Shown: piece by piece, positions 22,499 through 33,731 of the stretch
Position numbering within the stretch: position 1 is the stretch's first letter
Layout: every line of letters begins with the position of its first letter
Assembly: GCF_019112545.1 (NCBI RefSeq)
Contig: NW_025064880.1
Span: 807,337-871,336 of the forward strand
DNA: 64,000 nt
Direction: 5' to 3'
Origin: Guyanagaster necrorhizus
Lineage: Eukaryota; Basidiomycota; Agaricomycetes; Agaricales; Physalacriaceae
Notes under the pieces: model-generated
Told to the model about the DNA's origin: nothing
Database searches by the model: none
Seen by the model: only the letters and a program-made list of their open reading frames with translations
Program-made: the position numbers and the translations under genes

Positions 22499-22835
22499 TT
22501 ACATTCGTTTCCCTAATCTTGCAAGATGGAAATTAATTGCAGGCCTATGTGTCTGCCTTTTCGGAGGCTTTCGGTAGTTGTCAGTCCAGAGTGTTGAGAT
22601 GTATAGACGACGCACCGTCACCCTCATGCAATGCAACAGGTTTTCTGCAGCAGCTCGACACGTACCCATGGACTGAATGTCCTTGGAAGATGCCCAGCAA
22701 CCCAGCATGGCCGCAAGCTGCACGCCGCACATACCATCCATTTGACCTACGGGGCATGAGAGCAGGTCGCGACAAGAAAAGACGGTACACACGCTTTCGC
22801 GGACGAACTTTGAGCTCCCTAATGTGAACACCCAT
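22499..22835 (-). CDS. MRP10: Mitochondrial small ribosomal subunit protein mS37 (Mrp10), twin CX9C
   Basis: Three exons (22835-22793, 22746-22622, 22567-22499) give 237 nt and 78 residues. The signature is two CX9C pairs, CGVQLAAMLGC and CRAAAENLLHC, which form the two disulfides of a CHCH hairpin. It is flanked by basic LKVRPRK and by RPAINFHLARLGKRM, the family's typical end. CHCH proteins are imported and oxidised through the Mia40 route in the intermembrane space; Mrp10 is then found in the mitoribosome small subunit. The first intron is 46 nt. An alternative donor ten bases later would keep Val-Tyr-Arg but leave an intron of only 36 nt. Confidence 0.88.
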
Positions 22836-23246
22836 CTTTAGCTGTAATGAAGTAGCTCAGGTGTCTGGAGGGCGAGTAGGGATTGCAATGCCGGTTGACG
22901 GTGATGGTAGAAAACAAAGGTTAGGGTTGCGGTCCGAAGCGGTCCGATGACGGATTGTGGAATAATTCTTCGATACCAGAAATACAAGTATGTACTGTTT
23001 GTTACATTTCTGAAGGCACATTAAAATTAAGAAAACTTGCAGGATAGCTGTCTGAATAGCAGTCGAGATGGCTTGGAACAGGCAATACTGGACGGATCAC
23101 TACCGGCCTAAGTTCCGGTTCTGCCACGTTGTACTGTTCCATACAAGTGTCATCAATCCGTCGTCTTAAATAACTTATAAGTTACATCTACCAGTACCCT
23201 ACCTACTTACCCTCCAGCTACCTGAATTTCACTGATTCATTCCTCA
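22836..23246. promoter_or_regulatory. Divergent promoter region of mS37 and the E2 gene
   Basis: This stretch of 411 bases separates two divergent genes. It carries a short direct repeat (GCGGTCCGA twice near 22931-22950) and a single telomere-like TTAGGGTT that is probably chance. No gene is seen. Confidence 0.4.
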
Positions 23247-24417
23247 ATGTCAGCCCTCAATAAGAACAACTCTGGTCTGTATTCATCTTTGTACAGATAG
23301 AGGCGAAATTGTTTATATCTCACTCAAGCCGTCAAGCGCATCATGCAGGAGGCTCGAGAGCTATCCGATGACCCTTCAACTGACTATGCTGCAGGACCTT
23401 TGGAAGTTCGTTCTACACTTATTCTTGCCTTCTATAACTGTTGAAACGTTGACCAATATTCCAGGATGATATCTTTGCAAGTTTATATATGCCTATCATA
23501 TTACCATGGCGCTTACGATACAGTTCAGGAATGGCATTGCACATTACGAGGTCCTGCAGGAACAGAGTTCGAGGGTGGCCTATATCATGTTCGCATTCTA
23601 CTGCCCGCAGAATATCCCTTCCGACCGCCATCGCTAATGATTCTCACGCCCAACGGCCGTTTCGAATTGAATACCAAGGTAATCGCGTGCTTTATATTAC
23701 GGAAAAACGGATATTTTACACGCCCTAGATATGCATAAGCTTCACCAACTGTGAGCCAACAATTTCGTGTCGAGAATCATCTTTACCATCATTATAGACC
23801 ACGAGGAACTGTGGCAACCTGCTTGGGGCGTACGGACCGGTAAGAGTTTGCAATGGAATAGAAATTGGGTTGCACTCAACTTGGCCGGTAGCAATTTTGG
23901 GTCTTCAAGGTTTCTTTCCCCTGAAAGGGCAGGCTGCTGCAGGTGTCGGATCTGTTGAATACCCTGCCTTAGAAAGGAAGAGATTAGCCGCTCTGTATGT
24001 TAGATCACTGGCACAGATTCTGGCTAGTTCTTACTTCCATCCGTCCGCAGATCTCGGGATTGGGTCTGCCCGCATTGTCAGCAGTCTAATCTCGACATAC
24101 TTCCTGACCCACCAGCCGGTCAGGAGAATCGTCCAAGCTCCTCTGTTTCTCCTCCTGTAGAATCGGCACTACCTCCAGAACATAATGATGCTTCTTCCAC
24201 GAACTCTGTTAGTCCTCGATCCGAAGAAGCAGAAGACGAAGTTGCACAAGAGACCTCTCTGTCAATGCCAGAAAGATTTTCCTCCCCTACAGTTCCCGAG
24301 CATGAGACGCATGGTCTATCCCCACAACCGCAGCGTCGACCCCCCGTTTTATTGGATACAGCGATATGTTTCTTCCTTGTATTGGTTTTTGCTTTGCTTT
24401 GTAGGAAGATGATATAG
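23247..24417 (+). CDS. ER tail-anchored ubiquitin-conjugating enzyme E2, UBE2J/Ubc6 type
   Basis: Eight exons (23247-23274, 23329-23405, 23465-23476, 23529-23678, 23729-23750, 23798-23839, 23892-23994, 24051-24417) total 801 nt and 266 residues. The UBC fold shows KRIMQEARELSDDP, EWHCTLRGPAGTEFEGGLYH, YPFRPPSLMILTPNGRFE. The active-site Cys is in NTKICISFTNYHEELWQP, the UBE2J/Ubc6-specific form without the HPN motif. A Ser/Glu-rich linker and a last helix AICFFLVLVFALLCRKMI give a tail anchor. Family members work in ER-associated degradation. Exon 3 is 12 nt (DDIF) and is followed by a GC-donor intron; exon 5 is 22 nt. Confidence 0.92.
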
Positions 24418-24583
24418 ATACTAGCGTGGATGTACCTTTTTCAAAATGTAGAATGGAATTTGTGCTAAGTCTTCACCCAGAATGGAAAACCCGGCAGTAT
24501 ATGAAATTCAGTTGGCGGGAAACAGCTGTACTGTGCAACGGTAAAATGGAATATTGAAACGATCGAGCCGCACATTTGGTACT

Positions 24584-24590
24584 ATATAAT
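24584..24590 (+). promoter_or_regulatory. TATA box of the Ser-rich gene
   Basis: TATATAA lies about 100 bases upstream of the ATG at 24687, in an otherwise mixed-sequence region. This supports a real transcription unit for the short gene that follows. Confidence 0.4.
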
Positions 24591-24686
24591 AGGACGTGTC
24601 TCGTCTCAGATGTATCCTCTTCATCTATCAGCTAGTCTGCGAATTCGAATATATACGCGAGCCGGGACTCTTTTTCTTCCTTAATC

Positions 24687-25139
24687 ATGTCCTGCCAGGC
24701 AGCTTCCTCTACTTCTTCGAATCCTTCTGACACTGGCGGTTACGCCTATCCTTCACAAAGGAAGGCAACGCATGATTTTGGTCGTAGAAAGAGCCGGACC
24801 TCATCCAACCGTCACCAGAAAACGATGCACATGCCAATTCCCCCGTCCCTTCTCCAGTCACCTCTTCTCAATTCGCCCAATAGCATTTTCCAGAGAGCCA
24901 TCTCGCCCCATACACCCACCGCTGAGGACGAGCAGTGGTTGCAGGATACCGTCCCAGCGACTCCCACCACAGGAAGGAAGGGTAGCATGGATTCGACCGC
25001 TTCTTCCTCATCCTCCCTTTCGAGGGGGCCTTCATTATCAGAGCAACAAGCGCTCCGCCGCACAGCAGAGCTGCGCACCACTTCCCCTCCGGCACTTCAT
25101 TCTCCTCCACTCGTACCCGCCCGCCATCATGAAGCGTAG
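24687..25139 (+). CDS. Ser/Pro-rich 150-aa protein, single exon
   Basis: ATG 24687 opens MSCQAASSTSSNPSDTGGYA and runs without introns to TAG 25137-25139. The composition is Ser, Thr, Pro and basic residues, with short order-promoting patches (MPIPPSLLQSPLLNSP; AEDEQWLQDTVPATP). The SP/TP density suggests proline-directed phosphorylation. I recognise no family. A TATA box upstream and the length of the open frame support a real gene. Confidence 0.6.
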   Translation: MSCQAASSTSSNPSDTGGYAYPSQRKATHDFGRRKSRTSSNRHQKTMHMPIPPSLLQSPLLNSPNSIFQRAISPHTPTAEDEQWLQDTVPATPTTGRKGSMDSTASSSSSLSRGPSLSEQQALRRTAELRTTSPPALHSPPLVPARHHEA

Positions 25140-25457
25140 GCAGTAGTCGACGACTGGTAAAACAAGGGTATTCTGAAAGCATGCTGGATACATGTGTGTA
25201 TATCACACAAGACACGCCGAATTCGCAGGCCGTCATCCAGCATCTACATCAGCCAATATCTTTCCAGATCGTAATTATACCATACTATCACATATGTAGC
25301 AGACTACTCAACTGTATCAATATTTACTTGGGTTTTCGGGCCGTTTGGGCCATAAATTGATGCCAGGTTATATTTTATTTTGAGAATAGTTTACATTGGC
25401 TAGAAGAGAAACAGGAGAAGGCACTTGAATCCGGTGTTATGTAAATAGAACGCACAA
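25140..25457. other. Intergenic stretch between convergent genes
   Basis: These 318 bases hold the 3' flanks of the Ser-rich gene and SF3A1. They are AT-rich with ATTTTATTTTGAG-type runs. No gene is seen. Confidence 0.45.
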
Positions 25458-28083
25458 TCACTTTTTCTTCGCCGGACTGACACTAAGCATAAGCAACTCC
25501 TCATCCTCCATATTGTAGACCGCTATTGAGCTAGAGTTGGTAAGCATCTTTCCGGCGTACGACAACCTAATCCTAGATATGGGTACTGAGATGCCGGTAT
25601 GCTGGACAATACGGTCACGTAGCGTTGAAACCAAGAGATTCAACGGAAGATCAGGAATAGTGACAGTAGAACCATCAAGTTTCCACTCTGGTTTCGAAGT
25701 ATCATGGGGAAATTGTACTTGCAGCGATATGGGATACTGAATGAAAGACAGTCAGTATTAGATTTTACCCTAACAACGCTGAAACTCTACCGGATGCATC
25801 GTGATCCAATCGTCTTCCGAATACATTTGACTGCCAGGTACCTTGGCAACCCTTTGACGTTTAGCTGGCGGAATTTCATCAACAACACCCTCCATTTCAT
25901 CCGCAGACCGAACCATCCCGGCTTGAGCCTGCAGCGTACTGTTAGCGGCGGCCAATGCCGCCATTCTGGTTGGATGCACGCCGGATGGAGGCGGCTGGTA
26001 CCCGAATGGCTGCGCGGCATCCATACCCTGATAATGGAGGGGAGGCAGCATGACCGGTGGTGGCTGGTACATTGAGGCTGGTTGAGGGCCTGATGACACA
26101 GTGGCCGTAGAGTAAGATGCGCTACCTGAACCTTGAGGCGGTGCGGGTAGAGAAGCTGGCGCTGGCGGCAGTGATGTTAGAGGTGGAGGGACGGCAGCAG
26201 GGCCTATACCAGGGCCAATGGCATTTGCCTCTTGCCTATATATACATAGGTCAGCTTAATGTTCAACACGGTGCGAATATATTCAACACACGGTCCGAGT
26301 CCTTTTGCGCGGTGAATAGCAGCAATCTGTTCATCGAAATTAACGTTGGTGGAGTATTTGTCGAGGGTGTTGGCCTTGGAATTGGTGTGACCGTCCCAAA
26401 CGACCTTTTCCCTCTCTTTCCGCCGCTCACGCTCCTCCTCCTGCTCCCTCTTACGACGTTCTTCATCCGCTTCTGCACCGAAAATATCCACACGAGTCCG
26501 TGCAAGGTTCTTCAATGAAGAGACAACATTGGCGCCTCGCTGCAATTCCGAAGACTGTGCCTTGCGTGCTTCCAATGCATCTCGCTGTTCCTTCCAACGA
26601 GGATCAAGGAGTTCAATACGCATATGTTCCTGTAGCTCGTCGACGGGTATTTGTTGCCCACAGATTGAACAGGTAGTCACCGCGGTCTTGGAGTTTTTTG
26701 AGCCGACTATGATGAGTTGTCAAAAGAAGTCAGAGATGAAAATGAGGCTGACCCACGTTTAGGAACATAATCTGTCCGAATCTTCATGGGCCCAGCCGTA
26801 TTTGACGAAGCTTGCATTGCCTTGGCTCTCTCAATTTCCCGAAGTCTCTGCTCTTCCTCACGACGCTTACGTTCTTCTGCTTCACCCTCGTCATCACTCT
26901 CCTCCATAGCAGCATCATCGTCGCCTCCTCCAATGCCAGCATTTCCGACTGCTGCTGCTGCCTCTGCCTCTGCTGCTGCCTGCCGAGCTCTATGCGCCTC
27001 AACATCATCTACAGTATTTTCCATAATCATCGCGGCCATTCTCTTCTGCGCAAGAGTCATGCTCTCGACTTCTTGCACGTTCATAGGTGGTGGCAATTCC
27101 GTATTTGCGTCCGCGGCCGTGAATTCGATCGTTTGAACGATAGCATAGTCATGCCAGTCAATTTCCGCAAATGCAACTGTTCCAATATAGTGAACATTAA
27201 ACAAAGATTAACAAACGAATACCCACTTCGTTCAGCCTCCTGATCATCTTGGCGTTTCTTATCCTTTTCACGCTTTGTTCTTTCCCACTTGGCATATCGT
27301 TTGGCAATTTCCAGAGTCCTCCATCGCGACCCCTCAGAAGTGCGACCCTTCAACTGTTCCAGCATCTCCTTGTCAGGGAATAAGACTTTGGTGTACTGCT
27401 CCACCAACCGATTGAAATAGCCAAAGAGGGAGTGGTGGGGGCGTAGGAAGTCAAACTGGTAATTGCGACCTTCTCGCATGGTCAACGAATTGAGAAAACT
27501 GTGTCCTCGACGAGCGGTGAAAAGGGCGGTCATTTTCATGATGTCGCTATGCCAGACAGCATTAGAATTGGTTAAGGAGGCAAGAAAACAAACGTACAGA
27601 TCAATTGAAGTGATATTTGGCATGTCCATGATAAATACTGGGGCGGGAGGCTCCAGTCCAATATCCAAGATCTGAGGTTCCATTGCTCCATTCTCTGTCC
27701 CTTTTTTTTCTTTTTCTTGAGTTGGTTCACCAGACATGTCTCCTTGCAAGACCTTGTCCATTTTGTCCCGATAGTAAGCATGATATGGGTCCGCTGGATT
27801 GAGGAAGGAGAACTTGGGGTCGGAACGCTGGCCTTCGCGTATTTTATCCTCAAATTGGGGTGGATTGGCCGAGCGTGCAACAAATACGGCAGTTCTGTCA
27901 ATAACAGCTATATGGAGACGCTCAGCAAGAGAGATGGAAATGGAAAGAGAGAGCCGCTTTACACTTGATTTCCGGTGGAGGAAGAATAAGACCGCTCGCA
28001 AATCTCCCGCCAGCCTGTTCCATCAAGATATCTCTGTTGTCATTGACATGCCCGTTGGCGACAGAATCGATGAGGGCACTCAT
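25458..28083 (-). CDS. SF3A1: Splicing factor 3A subunit 1 (SF3A1/Prp21)
   Basis: SF3A1 is part of the U2 snRNP needed for branch-site recognition. The start at 28083 (MSALIDSVANGHVNDN) leads to SURP 1 (AVFVARSANPPQFEDKIRE, FLNPADPYHAYYRDKM) and SURP 2 (DIMKMTALFTARRGHSFLNSL, FDFLRPHHSLFGYFNRLV). After that come a charged helix region (KRYAKWERTKREKDKKR), a highly acidic coil, DPRWKEQRDALEARK, and a Pro/Gln stretch. A C-terminal ubiquitin-like domain (DRIVQHTGISVPISRIRLSY) ends in basic SPAKKK. All parts appear in the usual order. It shares a 100-base divergent promoter with mL60. Confidence 0.93.
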
Positions 28084-28183
28084 TGTCGTCGTTATGTCAA
28101 TAAAGTGCAGTTGTGGTTGTGATGTAAGTCGAAGTCAAGCAGTGAGGAAATATTTCTCACGGCCTCTCTCTCTTCAAACGTCG

Positions 28184-28655
28184 ATGTTTGGCGCCTTTCG
28201 AGCGACCCAGGTTAACCTTGGTGGCCTCCTCTGGTGTGTTGTATAGTAAATTTTCAGTGTGTCCGTTACTGAAGACTATACTAGGAAGATTCCGTGGAGA
28301 TTATCATCCACCAGAAAAGCAAATGCTCGAGCAAGACTAAAGAAAGTTGACGCGGTTATTGAAGCCGTAAGGGCTAGCGGGGTTGAGTGCAGTGCACTTG
28401 TATATCGCATCTTTTTCCGCTGTGGACTTTGCTGAATGCTGCTTGCTATAGGACCAGGCGCTGGAGCTTCCGAAAGAACATGAAATGCCTGCACGCGACA
28501 AATACACCATCTTCTCTCCTCATGCCAAAGGGTATAGAAAGGGTATACATAAGGTGCCCAAATGGACAAGAGTGCGCAAAGAAACTTCTGGCTGCCAAAA
28601 GCAAACTAACACACATTTGTAGATGACCCTTCGAACGAATCCCAAGGGATTCTAG
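28184..28655 (+). CDS. MRPL31: Mitochondrial large ribosomal subunit protein mL60 (MrpL31)
   Basis: Four exons (28184-28233, 28285-28399, 28452-28571, 28623-28655) give 318 nt and 105 residues. The start [24 protein letters not shown] and the end [23 protein letters not shown] match fungal MrpL31, including the conserved GIHKVPKWT. The middle is basic and helical ([23 protein letters not shown]). The protein sits in the mitochondrial 54S subunit. The last exon adds only [10 protein letters not shown]. It converges with CMS1, with 69 bases between the two stops. Confidence 0.9.
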
Positions 28656-28724
28656 CCTATTATTCGCAGCTGTACTGTATACAAAAGATACATCATGACA
28701 AGAAACACTAATACGGGGTGCTTC

Positions 28725-29872
28725 TCAAAACAGTATCACCTGTATCTTACCCGCTTTCATTTGTTTGATGACCTGTGGACATCCTAGAACCGTCCTCATG
28801 CACTCATCCCGTGTTTCCGGTATGTCCAGCAAGCTTCGCTTCTTGGCGTCCCGAAAGGTGACGTCCAATATGATGTGGGAGAGCGCGGACACTGTCAATG
28901 CATCTGAGGTTTTCTTGTCAATAAAGGAACGAGTAATAAAAGTCGAACATTATTCTACCTGTCTCGCACAACAGCTTCCCAATCCTCCCGGGAGTACCTA
29001 AAGTTGTATGAGATAAAAAAACAAAAAGATTTCGCACTTGGCTTACCGACAGCAGCACCAACTTTTGTCCGCCGAAGGTAAGTTACATGCTCAGCCAACT
29101 TGAAATGTTTGGCGAAGAGCTTTGCCACCTCGCCACCCTTTTCACCCCTCAGCCTCTTGTCCTTCAGGACACGGGTGACATCAGCGACACGGAGAGCCGC
29201 GCCCGTTACGAAAAGAAGGGTTGGTGATCCAGTAGCCTTAGATTTCTGTAAGAGTCGAGTTCGTAGTGATGGAACAGCTACAGTAAATGTCTTGTTAGTA
29301 AATGGACGCCGCTGGAGACACCAAGACATGTGCCTTTAATGATGAATTCCGCCAGTTTATCCAGGGTTCTTGGCTCTTGCCATGAAGTTGTATCTGCTAT
29401 TGCAGACTCTGCAAATTTCTTAACACAAGCCTATCTCGATCAAAGGTGCAAATAGGCTGACCTGGTACTGCCGTAGCTTCCAGTTCTATCGCAGACATAT
29501 CCGGAAAGGTCTTTTTCTGCTCTTCTGACAGATAGTTGGCAAGTTCAGAGGTGGATTGTCCCGCAATAGAGTCAACAGCAATAAGAGATCCAGGATTATC
29601 CACTAGTTTCCGTTTCTAGCACACAGTAAATGAACAATATTAAAGCTCATGACGACTTGACGCACCTTTCGCTCTTTCAATTTTTCCCTTCTTTTCCTCT
29701 TTTTTTCTACAACTCTGGCGTTGCTAGGACCAGCCTGGTCCCGTTGGCCCGCCGAGTCTCCTTCCTCTTCGCTTACAAAATCTTGGGCGTCATCGACGTG
29801 GAATCCATCGTTGTCTTCTTCGGGAATGTCCAGAACAAAGTCGTCTTCGAGGTCGTCTCCTCCTTGATGCAT
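28725..29872 (-). CDS. CMS1: CMS1-like 90S pre-ribosome protein
   Basis: The start is MHQGGDDLEDDFVLDIPEEDNDG at 29872, an acidic lead, then basic VEKKRKRREKLKERK, a nuclear-type signal. The core reads LLFVTGAALRVADVTRVLKD, VAKLFAKHFKLAEHVTYLRR, GTPGRIGKLL and LSHIILDVTFRDAKKRSLLDIPETR, and the end is KAGKIQVILF. These are the CMS1 family landmarks, a degenerate DEAD-box-like fold without a complete ATPase. Yeast Cms1 is in the U3-containing 90S pre-ribosome. Internal exon limits near 29000-29400 are approximate. Confidence 0.88.
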
Positions 29873-30114
29873 GGCAAGATAATGGTCGGTGGGCTGCAGA
29901 ACGGGACTAAAGGGATGCACGTGATCAAGAGTACCTTTTGCAGTGCGTTACCGATCAGTAACAATTTTCTTTCCTGACTGCCTGATGGACGCACCCTCTT
30001 AATTCTGGTATGCTATCGTCTTATAGCTCTCTATCAACCCCCCTCTGGCTCTGTGAATCGATTAAACACTTTAGTTCTATATACTGCCTCATTCTCATCT
30101 TCCTAACCCTTGCA

Positions 30115-31274
30115 ATGTCGGGTCTCACCTACCGTCACCTACCCCGCACTTTTTTCGTTACACCGCGTTTAAATCCTGCTGAAGGGAAAGCTGGCCGCGC
30201 ATCCTCACCTGTTTTATCTAGGAATGCATACCTGAAAACCAGTCAGCAAATGGCCCCCCCGCCAGGCCAAACGTATCCATTTCGAAAACCACAGCCGTAT
30301 GATGCATTTCTCGTTGTGGACTTCGAGGCGACTTGCATAGCGACCTCGCGATTTAATTATGCAAATGAGATTATTGTGAGATTTTATATATATATGCCTC
30401 TCGTTGACCTATTCGCCCTACTAATGAATATCTTTTCTAGGAGTTTCCTGTAGCGTTACTTAAATGGGAAGACAAAACTTCCGACGGAACAGCTAGTCAA
30501 CTAGCCATTGTAGACGAATTCCGTTCATTCGTCAAACCTACATGGAAGCCCATTCTCTCAGAATATTGTACGACTTTGACTGGAATAACACAAGTTCGTA
30601 TTTCCGCACATTTATCCTGTATCCTATTCTTATCTCGATACAGACCCAAATTGATGAAGCTCCATCGCTTTCGGAAGTGTTTTCGTTACTCAAAGTATTC
30701 ATGGCAAAACATAACCTCATCGACAAGGATACGGAGCAAAGTTTGACCCGTTTCTGTTGGTGTACTGATGGACCATGGGATATTCAAGATCTTCTACTGA
30801 AAACATGTTTCATCTCCAAGGTAAAAAGATACTTTTTCTGTATATCTTTTCTTAGATTTCATCGATAGACCCCCATGCCGTGTTGGATGCAAGGTAATAT
30901 ACTGGACGTTAGAGCGCAAGTTACTTCTTGGATGCATGCCCAGGCAAGACGATTACTACCTCATGACCTACTGTTTCCTCAAACTATGCAGAATCCCAAC
31001 AACCGACCCCGCCCCTTGGGCATAGTACGGCAGTTAAACGCTCTTGGGCTGCCAGATTTTGAAGGCAGTTTACATTCCGGGATTGACGTGAGAACCCATC
31101 ATCGTGACGGTACTAGCACTGATCGGCATTCTGTAGGATACTCGCAACATCGCTAGAATAGTCACTGAGCTTGCGCGCAGAGGCATCGCTCTCAGACCAA
31201 ACCTGGGCATCAATGTTCACCGCCGCTGGCCCTGGATGGGAAAGAATGGCAAAGTTATCGAGGAGTACATATAA
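30115..31274 (+). CDS. ERI1: ERI1-like 3'-5' exoribonuclease (DEDDh)
   Basis: ATG 30115 opens MSGLTYRHLPRTFFV, and the nuclease begins YDAFLVVDFEATC, the Exo I motif with Asp-Glu. The next exon reads EFPVALLKWED, then Exo II TDGPWDIQDLLLKTC, and Exo III near GSLHSGIDDTRNIARIVTEL with the His and Asp. DEDDh is therefore complete. The last residues VHRRWPWMGKNGKVIEEYI complete the fold. Eri1 enzymes trim the histone mRNA 3' end and 5.8S rRNA and degrade small RNAs. No SAP domain is seen. The basic, aromatic N-terminus could be a mitochondrial or nuclear lead. CMS1 is divergent from it. Confidence 0.88.
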
Positions 31275-31487
31275 CTCTGTCCTTGTAAATTAGCAAAACG
31301 TGCAATCTTTACGCCGCAGCACCTTTCGGCGGCTTTTATCAGGCTGCACAATCTATCTGTTGCTTGAAAGCAGTGGTACATTCATCGGATCAGTATATCT
31401 ACAACAGCGCGGGCCAAATATTTAAGTTTGCCGAACCTTCTTAAATCTCAACATATATGCAAAGATGTTGGGGACGAGTCGACAAGG

Positions 31488-33731
31488 TTACTGCCATGAG
31501 GTGTTAACTGGGTTACAAAATCTAGCGTTTAAGGAGTGACATACGAAGTCCCACAATGTCCCGAAGGCATGTATGCCAGCCTCTTTACATCCTTGCATGA
31601 TTTCAGTGTTACCGATATAATTTGACGTTATGAAAACAACTGCGAATGAACAGTGAGTCAGAAAACGATTTAATTCCCCTCGACCATACCTTCGGCATTG
31701 AACGAGCTGTATACTTCTTTGACCAGCTTCATGGTGTCTGGTCGCCCGCCTCGCTCTTTAGTGTCCCAAAGGATGAATCTCTCTGGTTCAATATACTTAT
31801 GAATCAATCCGCTGATGGTGGGTCCGAACGTCTTCTCTTGGTCAGAACCTAAATTACAAAACAGAATTCGTCAATAATCTGCAAAGGCGAGGAAAGAAAA
31901 CTTGCCAATCCATATTAAGAACCTGAGTCAATTGGTGTAAGTGGTGCCTTCATAACACATTGCATGTACGCTTACCAGTTTGGAGACTGGATACAGGTCG
32001 AAAGGGCGGCACCAATCCCAGTGCCTGTGCAGACGCGGATGCCTCTTGTGTACAGCGTAGATGTATTGGAAACACCTGCGAACTGTACAGCCAGTCAGAG
32101 GGTGTGGGCAAACATCGTACTGAAAGTCATCGCTACCTTAACCTGTCGTGTCCACAACGTCCTCGGGGGATCATTGACAAGAGTCCTCGTAAAGTCCCCT
32201 GAGCATAGTTATGTCAATTATATCAACTTATACCAGTAGTACTACAGCCAACATACCTTGTACACCCGCTATCATATAATGGTACTTGGCGTGCGTGCCT
32301 TCCCTATAAACTGGTCAGTGGCCGGTCCTATTGTTAAAAGTTGGACTAACGAAATAATCCCGAAGGCATGGTACTCCATTATTGAAGACCGACTGATCCT
32401 TCCCAGTAAACCTTGTTGCATCCCTCTTTCGAAACGAAGGATGGCAACTTTCGGTGAGGGCTTCACAATAGGATGAGTATCGTCATTACTGATCTAAGAC
32501 TTTGTAGGACGTACTAATTCGATGTCAACCTTGACTTCACGTACACATATCCATGGGAGAGAGACGCTGTGATTGGAATATAAGTGATTAATAGCGAAGA
32601 AACCTGAAGCTAACACACAAGATAGTCATCCCTGCCGTAAACCAAAAATCTTGGTGTCGAATGAGAGCCACTCCGTCGAGATTCCATCGACGTGTGACGG
32701 GATCGTAAATATCCCCAAGAATGACAAACGACCCTACGATATTCATGTCAGTCACGACGTCGCTGAAAGTCAAAGTGTCCCTACACGTTGAAAGAAGACC
32801 GATCCAACCAGCAAATCGGTGGTGGCGTTCAAATACGCTACAAGCTTGCTCAGGGTCATAGCAGTTGTTGATTAATTGAGATGGACGCACTTGTGGTGTG
32901 TGTTTCTGACCCACGGAAAAGCACTGAGCGCGCTGATTATAACAGCAGTATTCGTGATCACTCCCATGATGAGTATGGCGTCATGCTCGACACTAAGCAT
33001 GGTGAAGAGGGTCACTACTTTGAAGAGTAACCAGATACAGCCAGATAGGGCACAACCGCTGTGTATACCGCCAAGATGCTTGTATTCATTTCCGTTGAAC
33101 GAAATGAAATGCAATGTCGAGAAACACCCACCTGCAAAACAGAGGTGCAACCCAAACGCCACCACAGTGGGGTCCACTGTATGGTGCAAAGCTCAGATCG
33201 GATTCGAGGGAACGTTCAACTGTACTATGCTGACCTTCGCGAAACAAAAGTTCACTACCCAAAATAGGATTCGACCGAAAATTTCGTTTCGCATCAAAAT
33301 CGCAAAATTGAGATTACCCACAACCATAGCGCCAGAGAACTTGATGGCATAGGGAAAGTGTCCCGAGGCAGCTAAGCCTAAGCCTATCATGTTCAAACCG
33401 AACGTGAAAGTGAAAAACTTCCTATGCACACTGTTAGAGTGTCTAAGAGAAAAATAGAGTAATAACGTTACCTGTACGTATTAAACCATAAAGTCCACCT
33501 AATCCATAACGACACCTTCTTCTTCGTCTTCGTCGGAGCCCTGGACGTGAAAATGGGTCGGATAGCAGTGGTGATAAATTTATTGTCAAGCTTCTTCTCC
33601 AGGGTCACATTCTCGACTTTCACCACAGTAGCCTTCTCCTCGGGACGTGTGTCTTCTGATGGGGCAGGTTCCAGTGTCAGGTCGGACCCTAGACCTAGTT
33701 CGGTGTCGGTCGACGTCGCATTCGAACCCAT
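31488..33731 (-). CDS. NRPS12/TmpA-like membrane oxidoreductase-like protein
   Basis: The gene starts at MGSNATSTDTELGLGSDL (33731). A charged lead ends in WIRWTLWFNTYR, followed by several membrane helices (FTFGLNMIGLGLAASGHFPYA; GVITNTAVIISALSAFPWVRNTHH). ERHHRFAGWIGLL, VILGDIYDPVTRRWN and RHQDFWFTAGMTIL are landmarks of fungal proteins labelled integral membrane TmpA or 'NRPS 12'. The C-terminal half has FERGMQQGLLGRISRSSIMEYHAFGIIS and VVFITSNYIGNTEIMQGCKEAGIHAFGTLWDF, a ferredoxin-reductase-like NAD(P)/FAD pattern. The final intron (31544-31491) is 54 nt with no stop, followed by a TAA-only exon piece. No adenylation domain is present, so peptide synthesis is not implied. Internal exon limits are approximate. 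Confidence 0.78.

Noticed and set aside
22537..22827. 96-codon forward frame
   Set aside because: It is the antisense of the mS37 gene, whose twin CX9C motifs fix the coding strand.
22918..22935. Telomere-like GGTTAGGGTT
   Set aside because: A single copy inside an intergenic region; no array, so chance is the best explanation.
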